A DNA stretch of 58,775 nt, taken from assembly GCA_006383075.2 (NCBI GenBank), contig SMNH02000002.1, positions 1-58,775 on the forward strand, in the 5' to 3' direction. This DNA is from Kordia sp. TARA_039_SRF (lineage in GTDB: Bacteria; Bacteroidota; Bacteroidia; Flavobacteriales; Flavobacteriaceae). A model generated the notes under the pieces. It made no database searches, was not told where the DNA came from, and was given only the letters and a program-made list of their open reading frames with translations. The position numbers and the translations under genes are program-made. Below are positions 52,378 to 58,775 of the stretch, one piece after another; positions within the stretch are counted from its first letter, which is position 1, and every line of letters starts with the position of its first letter.

Positions 52378-52405
52378 AGAGCTATCATTTTTGATGGCTC
52401 TTTTT
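52378..52405 (+). terminator. terminator of precursor 6
   Basis: AGAGC(T/C)ATCA pairs with TGATGGCTCT around TTTT with a T-run. Confidence 0.83.
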
Positions 52406-52484
52406 ACGTGTTCTTATTTATAATTATTCTTAATAGAGATAAAGTGACGCAATTAAGAGGAAAAATGATAAAAATGACGTATTT

Positions 52485-52492
52485 TTGTTTAA
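52485..52492 (+). promoter_or_regulatory. half-site TTGTTTAA upstream of the MerR/CarH-like gene
   Basis: The word equals the left arm of the inverted repeat in front of crtI (53429-53437). It lies 24 bp before the regulator start, suggesting autoregulation. Confidence 0.45.
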
Positions 52493-52516
52493 GCTGAAAA
52501 GAAAAAGATTAGACAG

Positions 52517-53413
52517 ATGGATGCAGTAAAGACTAAATTTAGTATTAAAGATTTAGAAAACCTGTCAGGTGTAAAGGCTCACACAATTCGAATTTGGGAA
52601 AAAAGATATGATTTATTAGCACCTGAGAGAACAGATACCAATATAAGAACATACGACATAAAGAGTTTACAAAAACTCCTTAATATAACGCTTCTCTACA
52701 AAAATGGCTACAAGATTTCAAAAATCGCGCAGATACCTGACGATGAAATCCACATTTTAGTGAGAGAAATTGCTACTGAGAAAAATGTTCATAATCAAGC
52801 ATTGAATTCTTTTAAGTTGTCAATGCTTAATTTTGATTACAGTTTATTTTACAATACGTACAATAAATTATTGTCAGAAAAATCGTTTCGCGAAATTTTC
52901 TATGAGACTTTTGTACCTTTATTGAACGAATTGGGTGTTTTGTGGCATACGCAAACCATCAATCCTGCTCATGAGCATTTTATTTCGAGTCTAATCAAAC
53001 AAAAAATTATTCTGAATACAGAACGCATTCAGACATTGGAAAAACCCAATAAATCCAAAACATTTGTTTTATACTTACCTGAAAATGAAATACATGAAAT
53101 TGGTTTATTGTATCTAAACTACGAGTTACAACTCAACGGATACCATACTATTTATTTGGGACAAACAATTCCGATTGACAGTTTAACGAATATTCACAGC
53201 TTTTTCCCGGAATTACATTTTATTTCTTATTTTACAGTAACTCCTACGGAGGATAAGCTGGAAGATTATTTAAAGGAATTTGACGAAAAAATAGGTTTTG
53301 AAGAGCATCATTTATGGTTGCTAGGATATCAAGCCAAATTTGTCAAGAACACCGATAACTATAAAAATCTGAAAGTTTATAAGTCAATTATTGACCTAGT
53401 TGAAGAAATCTAA
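52517..53413 (+). CDS. MerR-family regulator with B12-binding domain (CarH/LitR-like photoreceptor)
   Basis: This 298-aa protein has an N-terminal MerR helix-turn-helix (about 7-72: IKDLENLSGVKAHTIRIWEKRY). A four-helix cap carries the Wx9EH motif (W143, E153-H154), and a B12-binding domain has ExHxxG at 191-196 with the candidate cobalt ligand His193. These are the hallmarks of CarH/LitR adenosylcobalamin photoreceptors that repress carotenoid genes in the dark. It lies 46 bp upstream of crtI on the same strand. The inverted repeat spanning that gap is its likely operator. Confidence 0.88.
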   Translation: MDAVKTKFSIKDLENLSGVKAHTIRIWEKRYDLLAPERTDTNIRTYDIKSLQKLLNITLLYKNGYKISKIAQIPDDEIHILVREIATEKNVHNQALNSFKLSMLNFDYSLFYNTYNKLLSEKSFREIFYETFVPLLNELGVLWHTQTINPAHEHFISSLIKQKIILNTERIQTLEKPNKSKTFVLYLPENEIHEIGLLYLNYELQLNGYHTIYLGQTIPIDSLTNIHSFFPELHFISYFTVTPTEDKLEDYLKEFDEKIGFEEHHLWLLGYQAKFVKNTDNYKNLKVYKSIIDLVEEI

Positions 53414-53428
53414 AATTCGATTTTATTT

Positions 53429-53460
53429 TTGTTTAACTTTTTATTACATTTGTTAAACAA
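53429..53460 (+). promoter_or_regulatory. inverted-repeat operator over the crtI promoter
   Basis: TTGTTTAAC (53429-53437) and GTTAAACAA (53452-53460) are a perfect 9-bp inverted repeat with a 14-bp spacer. Inside is TACATTTG (53445-53452), a -7 box, and the right arm runs to the crtI ATG. The arrangement suits a repressor such as the CarH-like protein. Confidence 0.65.
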
Positions 53461-54944
53461 TGAAATTAAAGACAATTATAATTGGTTCTGGATTTTCCTC
53501 ATTATCTGCTTCGTGTTACTTAGCACAAGCGGGATACGATGTCACTATCCTTGAAAAAAATGCCACTGTTGGTGGCAGAGCCAGACAACTTAAAAAAGAT
53601 GGATTTACGTTCGATTTAGGACCTTCTTGGTACTGGATGCCCGATGTTTTTGAACGATTCTTTAGCGACTTCAACACGAAACCTTCTGATTTTTATCATT
53701 TAGAAAAACTCAATCCTGCGTACGAAGTTTATTTTGGAAAAAATGATTCAATTCGCATCGAAGATACCTTGGAAAAAATTTGTGCCGCTTTTGAAGAAGA
53801 AGAACAAGGAAGTAGTGCAAAACTCCGAAAGTTTATCGCTAATGCAGAAGATAATTACAACGTAGCCATCAAAGATTTGGTATACAAACCAGGGGTTTCT
53901 CCGCTGGAATTAGTCAACGCGAAAACCATTAAGAAAATTGGACAATTTTTTAGCAACATCAAACGCGATGTTCGCAAAGAATTTAAAAATGACCGATTGA
54001 TTAAAATTTTGGAGTTTCCTGTATTATTTTTAGGCGCCAAACCAAGCGATACACCTTCTTTTTACAGTTTTATGAATTATGCCGATTTCGGATTAGGAAC
54101 TTGGCATCCTGATGGCGGCATGTACAGCATTATTCAAGCGATGGAAACGCTCGCTAAACGCTTAGGTGTGACCATTAAAACGAATGAAAATGTGGTAAAG
54201 ATTGACGTTGAAGGAAAAGAAGCTAAAAAAGTCATCACAGAAAATGGCGAATACGAAGCCGAAATTGTACTTTCAGGAGCTGATTATCATCATTCAGAAA
54301 CGCTGTTGGATGAAAAATACCGTCAATATTCTGAAAATTACTGGCAAAAGAAAACCTTTGCGCCTTCTTCGCTCCTATTTTACGTAGGTTTTGATAAAAA
54401 AATTGAAAATGTTTCGCATCACACTTTGTTTTTTGATGTGGATTTTGATGCGCATGCTCATGTAATTTACGACAAAGCTTCTTGGCCGAAAGAACCATTA
54501 TTTTATGCAAATTTTCCATCGATGACAGATCCATCTGTTGCGCCAGAAGGAAAAGAAGCAGGTTTTTTCTTAATTCCAATCGCGCCAGGATTGGAAGACA
54601 CGCCAGCACTTCGTGAGCAATATTTTGATATTATTGTGAATAGATTTGAGGAATTAACGCAACAAAATATCACAAAACATATTATCTTTAAAGAGTCCTT
54701 TTGTGTAAATGACTTTGTAAAAGAGTACAATTCATATAAAGGAAATGCATACGGAATGGCGAATACGCTGTTACAGACTGCATTTTTACGACCCAATTTG
54801 AAAAGTAAAAAAGTCTCCAATCTCTATTTTACTGGACAATTAACCGTTCCTGGTCCTGGAGTGCCTCCAGCGTTGATTTCCGGGAAACTGGTAGCCGAAT
54901 TAATCACCAAACATCAACCAAATACTCATGAAAGCACTATTTGA
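53460..54944 (+). CDS. crtI: phytoene desaturase
   Basis: This 494-aa flavoprotein introduces double bonds into phytoene to give lycopene. The FAD-binding start (IIGSGFSSLSASCYLAQAGYDV), GGRARQLKKDGFTFDLGPSWYWMP and the C-terminal TVPGPGVPPALISGKLVAELI are family signatures. It is the first gene of the crt operon and overlaps crtB by 17 bp. Confidence 0.96.
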   Translation: MKLKTIIIGSGFSSLSASCYLAQAGYDVTILEKNATVGGRARQLKKDGFTFDLGPSWYWMPDVFERFFSDFNTKPSDFYHLEKLNPAYEVYFGKNDSIRIEDTLEKICAAFEEEEQGSSAKLRKFIANAEDNYNVAIKDLVYKPGVSPLELVNAKTIKKIGQFFSNIKRDVRKEFKNDRLIKILEFPVLFLGAKPSDTPSFYSFMNYADFGLGTWHPDGGMYSIIQAMETLAKRLGVTIKTNENVVKIDVEGKEAKKVITENGEYEAEIVLSGADYHHSETLLDEKYRQYSENYWQKKTFAPSSLLFYVGFDKKIENVSHHTLFFDVDFDAHAHVIYDKASWPKEPLFYANFPSMTDPSVAPEGKEAGFFLIPIAPGLEDTPALREQYFDIIVNRFEELTQQNITKHIIFKESFCVNDFVKEYNSYKGNAYGMANTLLQTAFLRPNLKSKKVSNLYFTGQLTVPGPGVPPALISGKLVAELITKHQPNTHESTI

Positions 54945-55767
54945 TTCTGTTTCATACAACTGCAGTACGCTTGTGACGCGTTCGTACAGCACCTCTTTTT
55001 CATTAGCTACAAAAATGCTGGCGCCATCCATCCGTCAAGATATTTACAATATTTACGGTTTTGTGCGATTTGCGGATGAAATTGTAGATTCTTTCCACGA
55101 GTATGACAAAAAATACTTGTTGGATAAGTTTCAAGCAGATTGGGATGCTGCTTTGGAACATAAAATTAGCCTAAACCCGATTTTAAATTCGTTTCAACAT
55201 ACCGTTCATAAATACAACATTCCAATTCACTTGATTGATGCATTCATGAAAAGTATGCGACAAGATTTAGACAAAAAAGTCTATCTCACACATGAAGAAT
55301 ACAAAGAATATATTTACGGTTCGGCAGATGTAGTCGGTTTAATGTGCTTAAAAGTATTTGTAAAAGGTGATGAGAAAAAATATGAAGAGTTGAAAGCTTC
55401 TGCTATGTCATTAGGTTCTGCTTTTCAGAAAGTAAACTTTTTACGCGATTTAAAAGCGGATTTTGAAGATTTAGACCGCACGTATTTTCCGGGTGCTGAT
55501 TTGCAAAACTTAGATGAAGTCGCTAAACAAAAAATCATTGCAGAAATTGAGCACGACTTTAAACTTGGTTTAGAAGGTATTGCCAAACTGCCAATTGAAG
55601 CAAAATTTGGTGTATTTACTGCGTATAAATATTACTCAAAACTATTACACAAACTCAAACGAACACCTTCAAGAAAAATTAAAAACACACGAATTCGCAT
55701 TCCAAATTATCAAAAAATGGCATTATTAGCGCGTTCGTATGTAAATTATCAACTAAATTTGATTTAA
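54928..55767 (+). CDS. crtB: phytoene synthase
   Basis: This 279-aa prenyltransferase joins two geranylgeranyl diphosphates. It carries the two Asp-rich metal sites FADEIVDSF (about residue 50) and NFLRDLKADFEDLDRTYFP (about 172-190) and the opening RSYSTSFSLATKML. It overlaps crtI by 17 bp and precedes crtZ by 13 bp. Confidence 0.96.
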   Translation: MKALFDSVSYNCSTLVTRSYSTSFSLATKMLAPSIRQDIYNIYGFVRFADEIVDSFHEYDKKYLLDKFQADWDAALEHKISLNPILNSFQHTVHKYNIPIHLIDAFMKSMRQDLDKKVYLTHEEYKEYIYGSADVVGLMCLKVFVKGDEKKYEELKASAMSLGSAFQKVNFLRDLKADFEDLDRTYFPGADLQNLDEVAKQKIIAEIEHDFKLGLEGIAKLPIEAKFGVFTAYKYYSKLLHKLKRTPSRKIKNTRIRIPNYQKMALLARSYVNYQLNLI

Positions 55768-55780
55768 AATAGAACAGACA

Positions 55781-56260
55781 ATGACAACCCTTATCTGGAT
55801 AGCTACTTTTTTAGGAACTTTTTGTATTATGGAATTCATGGCGTGGGCAACGCACAAGTACGTAATGCACGGTTTTTTATGGTCGTTACACAAAGATCAT
55901 CATCACAAAGACCACGATTCGTGGTTTGAGCGCAATGATGCTTTTTTTATTTTTTACGCCGTAGTAAGTATTGGTTGTTTTTTACTGTGGAAATACGATA
56001 TTTTCTGGCTAGGATTACCAATTGGAATCGGGATTTTCGCTTATGGACTCGCCTATTTTATGGTGCACGATATCTTTATTCACCAGCGTTTTAAAATGTT
56101 CAGAAACGCCAATAATTGGTACGCACGTGGTATTCGAAGAGCGCATAAAATTCACCACAAGCATTTAGGAAAAGACGATGGTGAATGTTTTGGTATGTTG
56201 TGGGTTCCGATGAAATATTTTAAAAACAAAAAACCTTCACTCAGCAAGCGAAAAAGCTAG
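55781..56260 (+). CDS. crtZ: beta-carotene hydroxylase
   Basis: This 159-aa integral membrane di-iron hydroxylase turns beta-carotene into zeaxanthin. The four His motifs are clear: HKYVMHG, HKDHHHKDHDSW, HDIFIHQRF and RRAHKIHHKHLGK. It is the last gene of the crt operon. Its 3' end overlaps the convergent tlpA-like gene by 24 bp. Confidence 0.95.
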   Translation: MTTLIWIATFLGTFCIMEFMAWATHKYVMHGFLWSLHKDHHHKDHDSWFERNDAFFIFYAVVSIGCFLLWKYDIFWLGLPIGIGIFAYGLAYFMVHDIFIHQRFKMFRNANNWYARGIRRAHKIHHKHLGKDDGECFGMLWVPMKYFKNKKPSLSKRKS

Positions 56261-56830
56261 CAATTCATCTATCTGTGTTCGGACGTTGGTACTATTCCAA
56301 TTCGCAGAACCGATTTCTTTCATCACAATCTTTCCTTGATCGTCTATTAAAAACGTAGCAGGAATGCTGTTGGATTGAATTTCCTTTGGTGCATTTTCAG
56401 CAGCATAATACACTGGCAAGTCATAAGTATTCTTTTTTAAATATGCTTCTACGTTCTTTTTTTCATCATTTGCTACAAACAGAAAGGTAATTTTATCACC
56501 ATAATCTTTGTATAAATTGTGTAAACTTGGCATTTCTGCAATACACGGCGGACACCAAGTCGCCCAAAAGTTCAGCAGAATGATATTTCCTTCCATTTGC
56601 TGAAAGTTGATAGCTTTTCCTTTACTATCTACCAAATTCCATTGAAAATCGCTTAAAACGACTCTTTCTGCTTCTTCAATGCTACTCGGATTTACAAATA
56701 ACATCTTCGCTTGATTCAGTTTCACTTTCACAAATGTTCCTGCTGGCGTAAAAAGAATCAACGCAAGTACCACAACGAATATGATATTTCCCCAGTGTTT
56801 TTTAGTGAGTTTCTTTGGTATTTTTAGCAT
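56237..56830 (-). CDS. TlpA-family thiol:disulfide oxidoreductase
   Basis: This 197-aa protein is anchored by one N-terminal membrane helix (about 13-32). A periplasmic thioredoxin-like domain (about 62-190) has active site WATWCPPC (about 90-97) and the cis-Pro region SIPATFLID. It probably reduces disulfides in cytochrome c or other envelope proteins. A 17-copy 7-bp tandem array lies 20 bp upstream of the start codon, which could alter its expression. Confidence 0.92.
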   Translation of the reverse strand: MLKIPKKLTKKHWGNIIFVVVLALILFTPAGTFVKVKLNQAKMLFVNPSSIEEAERVVLSDFQWNLVDSKGKAINFQQMEGNIILLNFWATWCPPCIAEMPSLHNLYKDYGDKITFLFVANDEKKNVEAYLKKNTYDLPVYYAAENAPKEIQSNSIPATFLIDDQGKIVMKEIGSANWNSTNVRTQIDELLAFSLAE

Positions 56831-56850
56831 GCTGTAAAGATATGGTTTTT

Positions 56851-56969
56851 GTTGTTTGTTGTTTGTTGTTTGTTGTTTGTTGTTTGTTGTTTGTTGTTTG
56901 TTGTTTGTTGTTTGTTGTTTGTTGTTTGTTGTTTGTTGTTTGTTGTTTGTTGTTTGTTGTTTGTTGTTT
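56851..56969. repeat. 17 tandem copies of GTTGTTT upstream of the tlpA-like gene
   Basis: The 7-bp unit GTTGTTT is repeated exactly 17 times (119 bp) without a visible mismatch. The array lies 21-139 bp upstream of the TlpA start codon. Because 7 is not a multiple of 3 or of the helical turn, copy-number change would shift promoter spacing. Slipped-strand variation is expected for such perfect arrays. Confidence 0.93.
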
Positions 56970-57265
56970 AAATGTATTGATTTAATTACTTGAGAGTAGT
57001 TTTATTTATGAAAATTCACAAAAACTTTAATACAAGCAAAAAACTGAGCGAAGCGAGGTCAATAACAATATACCAAGAGGCAAAGCCGATAACAACATTC
57101 CAAAAGCGCACAAAAACCCAACACCTAATACATAACACCCAAAGCCCAAATCAAACAAACCTTGAATCCTTGAATTATTGAATGCGAGCAATAGCAAGCA
57201 AAAAAAAACACGCCATCAAAAAACTGATAACGTGCCTTCCATCTAACGATACTTAATCATAAAGA
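56970..57265. other. gene-free spacer after the tandem array
   Basis: A 63-codon frame (56990-57181) lacks any recognisable feature and is built of K, T, N and Q-rich low-complexity sequence, so I do not count it as a gene. Words such as CCCAACACC echo those at 950-985. Confidence 0.55.
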
Positions 57266-58159
57266 TTATCGCACAATTGTTCCTGTTGGGAATGACGCTG
57301 CGTTTAAATTGAAATCATTTGTAGCAGGTGCCGTATCATTTCCAGCGGTTCCTACTAGGGGCTTTAGTAAGAATGGTGCTGGACTGTTGTCTGGAAATGG
57401 TTCTACAGAGATGACAACGGTACGCCCGCGAACATCTAATGGAAATGTAAAACCTGCTGGTGCGTTCAAGAAAAAGTCCTCTCCTGGAATTGGAGGTCCA
57501 ACTGTATTTTCAGCGCCACTGAATCCGTTGAATTCGTCAACTGTTTCAAATGCGGTAAAAGTTCCTGTCGTTAATGGTCCCACTCCATCCACTACAACCC
57601 AACCTTCGTATTTCCATCCGTCAGCCAAAGGTGGTAAGTTCAAGCCTGATGTTGGTGGCATTCCTGGCGTACCATACCAAACACCATATTGATCGTTTCC
57701 GTTATTTCCTGCGCCTGGCATTTCGTCTGTTGGTGTACGTAAAAAGAAAACCCCTGAAGCATTGTCAAAATTTCCTGAACTGGTTACAGGCGCTAATCCA
57801 ACAGTAGCGGTATTTCCTGAAAAATCTCCTGCTAATAATTTCGTTGCTGCTGGTGCAGGGTCAGGATCAACAGCTGGTTCAATAGACAATACAAAAGCTG
57901 TTGCCGACGCCAGTTGATCAGAATTTACGGTGAACGAAGTTCTCGACAACGTTCCGGAATCGTTTACGGTAAAAGTTCCTGTAGATACTGGATTGCCATT
58001 GACAATAATCCAGCCTTCGTATACGAAGTCACTTCCAAGATTTTCGAGTCCGTTTAAGTTTACATTTAAGTTTGACAACGCCACTGTGGCATCATCATCA
58101 TTACTACATGCGACTGTGAAGAATCCCAACACGAGTCCCAAAAAGATTTTTTTTATCAT
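57266..58159 (-). CDS. lipoprotein with two copies of a YEGW...TGTF domain
   Basis: This 297-aa lipoprotein (lipobox Cys18 in FTVACSNDD) has two related domains. The first (about 30-120) has YEGWIIVNGNPVSTGTFT. The second (about 180-285) has YEGWVVVDGVGPLTTGTFT. Each is followed by AxxxVxSIEP-like (LSIEPAVDPDPAPA; ISVEPFPDNSPAP) segments. The domain resembles beta-sandwich anti-sigma or adhesion-type modules of Bacteroidota, but no name is certain. A perfect palindrome (58215-58230) lies upstream. Confidence 0.78.
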   Translation of the reverse strand: MIKKIFLGLVLGFFTVACSNDDDATVALSNLNVNLNGLENLGSDFVYEGWIIVNGNPVSTGTFTVNDSGTLSRTSFTVNSDQLASATAFVLSIEPAVDPDPAPAATKLLAGDFSGNTATVGLAPVTSSGNFDNASGVFFLRTPTDEMPGAGNNGNDQYGVWYGTPGMPPTSGLNLPPLADGWKYEGWVVVDGVGPLTTGTFTAFETVDEFNGFSGAENTVGPPIPGEDFFLNAPAGFTFPLDVRGRTVVISVEPFPDNSPAPFLLKPLVGTAGNDTAPATNDFNLNAASFPTGTIVR

Positions 58160-58214
58160 TGCGAATATTTTTTATGATTATGACACAAATGTATTGTTGC
58201 AAAACCACGTAAAA

Positions 58215-58230
58215 TGTTAGCTAGCTAACA
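58215..58230. promoter_or_regulatory. perfect 16-bp palindrome upstream of the duplicated-domain lipoprotein
   Basis: TGTTAGCTAGCTAACA reads the same on both strands and lies 55 bp before the lipoprotein start codon, a typical operator position. No second copy was noticed in the window, and the regulator is unknown. Confidence 0.6.
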
Positions 58231-58365
58231 CTTCCACAAAAAATTCACTTTTTTCTAAAAAAATCATTTTTAAACACAACTTAAAAAATATAATTATTTA
58301 ATTTTCAATATATTAATAATCAGGTAATTAACTATTCTTATTTAAATAAAAAATGGAATAAAAAG

Positions 58366-58415
58366 AAAGAGTCCAAAACTGTCATGATGTCATGTTGATT
58401 TTGGACTCTTTTTTG
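58366..58415 (-). terminator. intrinsic terminator of the Crp/Fnr regulator gene
   Basis: AAAGAGTCCAAAA pairs with TTTTGGACTCTTT around a 24-nt loop that itself contains ATGATGTCAT. T-runs occur on both strands. Confidence 0.85.
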
Positions 58416-58457
58416 CTTAAAAAAGCGATTGAAATCGATTTTCAATATACTATTTTT

Positions 58458-58775
58458 TTAATTCATAAACCGGATTTCTTTACGATTAAAATCGATAATT
58501 TTTGCCTCTTTTAATTCGTTCATGAGAATGTTTAATGTCGGGCGGGAAGTGCCAATCAAGCTAGCAATATCTTTTTGCGTATACGGATGTTTGATGACAT
58601 GTTCGCCTGTTTTTTCACACTCGTAACCGTATTCGTCACAGAGCTCTTTTAAGAATTCCAACAAGCGTGTTTTGGTATCTTTAAAGAGTAATAATTGCAA
58701 GCGTCGCTCCAGCTTTTTAATTCGGAAACCGATAAACTTGTAAATTTTTAAGGTGAAGGTTTGATTTTCGCGCAT
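58458..58775 (-). CDS. Crp/Fnr-family transcription regulator, C-terminal part (cut by window end)
   Basis: The 105 residues present end a Crp/Fnr protein: the dimer helix (FIGFRIKKLERRLQLLLFK) and a winged helix-turn-helix (KDIASLIGTSRPTLNILMNELKEAKII, about 70-95) with a short C-terminal strand. The N-terminal cyclic-nucleotide-like sensor domain lies beyond 58775. The first residues shown begin at an internal Met and not the true start. It is a candidate, but only one of several in such genomes, for the factor that reads the TGTAAC-N4-GTTACA sites at 7-17 kb. Confidence 0.85.
   Translation of the reverse strand: MRENQTFTLKIYKFIGFRIKKLERRLQLLLFKDTKTRLLEFLKELCDEYGYECEKTGEHVIKHPYTQKDIASLIGTSRPTLNILMNELKEAKIIDFNRKEIRFMN

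Noticed and set aside
56851-56969. CRISPR array
   Set aside because: The units are 7 bp with no spacers and no cas genes. It is a simple tandem repeat.
56990-57181. A 63-aa frame after the tandem array
   Set aside because: Low-complexity K/T/Q/N-rich sequence with no family resemblance, in repetitive intergenic DNA.

Overview
The window reads as a chromosome segment of a marine-type Flavobacteriaceae (Bacteroidota), close to Kordia on general resemblance. That placement is an inference. It rests on the low GC content, promoters of the TTG-N19/20-TAnnTTTG type, GLPGLI and CzcA-TolC fusion proteins, carotenoid genes and a family of short 'GG'-leader peptides typical of this group. The window opens inside the 5' end of a 16S rRNA gene that is transcribed leftwards, out of the window, from what look like three tandem promoters.

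Region 1 (1-7.0 kb): rRNA start, then a heavy-metal RND efflux system (adaptor plus a fused pump/outer-membrane channel) with a His-rich small exported protein. Region 2 (7.2-19.8 kb): a sulfide and respiratory stress block. It holds an MBL-rhodanese protein, an HMA protein, a DUF3365-type cytochrome, sulfide:quinone oxidoreductase, a 1-Cys peroxiredoxin, a TonB receptor with a CNGKC small protein, and cytochrome bd (cydAB). Six promoters in this block carry the same Crp/Fnr-like palindrome (TGTAAC-N4-GTTACA), always with its centre 29.5 nt from the start of a TAnnTTTR -7 box. This points to one regulon.

Region 3 (20.0-38.6 kb): core genes. These are thrS-infC-rpmI-rplT (infC apparently starting at AUA), lycopene cyclase, dnaB, accA, a DMT transporter, lptG-type permease, tgt, split transketolase, an FKBP lipoprotein, an S4 protein, a PRTase, aroK, two identical tRNA-Lys and tRNA-Leu(GAG). 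A Ser-like tRNA with a damaged acceptor stem lies at 32.8 kb.

Region 4 (38.7-52.5 kb): an accessory island rich in short peptide genes. Six intact precursors begin with MKK(K/R/T) and carry LxLNKKxIS-type leaders ending in GG, before Cys-rich tails. A seventh is a frameshifted remnant. Nearly all are single-gene units ending in their own strong terminator, several with the same GCGA-TTCG-TCGC style hairpin. No lanthionine synthetase or peptidase-ABC exporter is in the window. Inside the island is an operon of a secreted 80-aa Cys-pair peptide, a GLPGLI protein, an SdpA-like protein, an HTTM/SdpB-like membrane protein and a large outer-membrane barrel. It could be a peptide maturation and export system.

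Region 5 (52.5-56.3 kb): a carotenoid operon crtI-crtB-crtZ behind a MerR-type regulator that keeps the CarH/LitR B12-binding motifs. A perfect inverted repeat, matching a half-site in front of the regulator itself, spans the crtI promoter. Together with crtY at 25-26 kb this predicts light-regulated zeaxanthin synthesis. Region 6 (56.2-58.8 kb): a TlpA thioredoxin preceded by exactly 17 copies of a 7-bp repeat, a duplicated-domain lipoprotein preceded by a 16-bp perfect palindrome, and the C-terminal part of a Crp/Fnr regulator cut by the window edge. Several dispersed intergenic repeats, one of them MITE-like, occur throughout.
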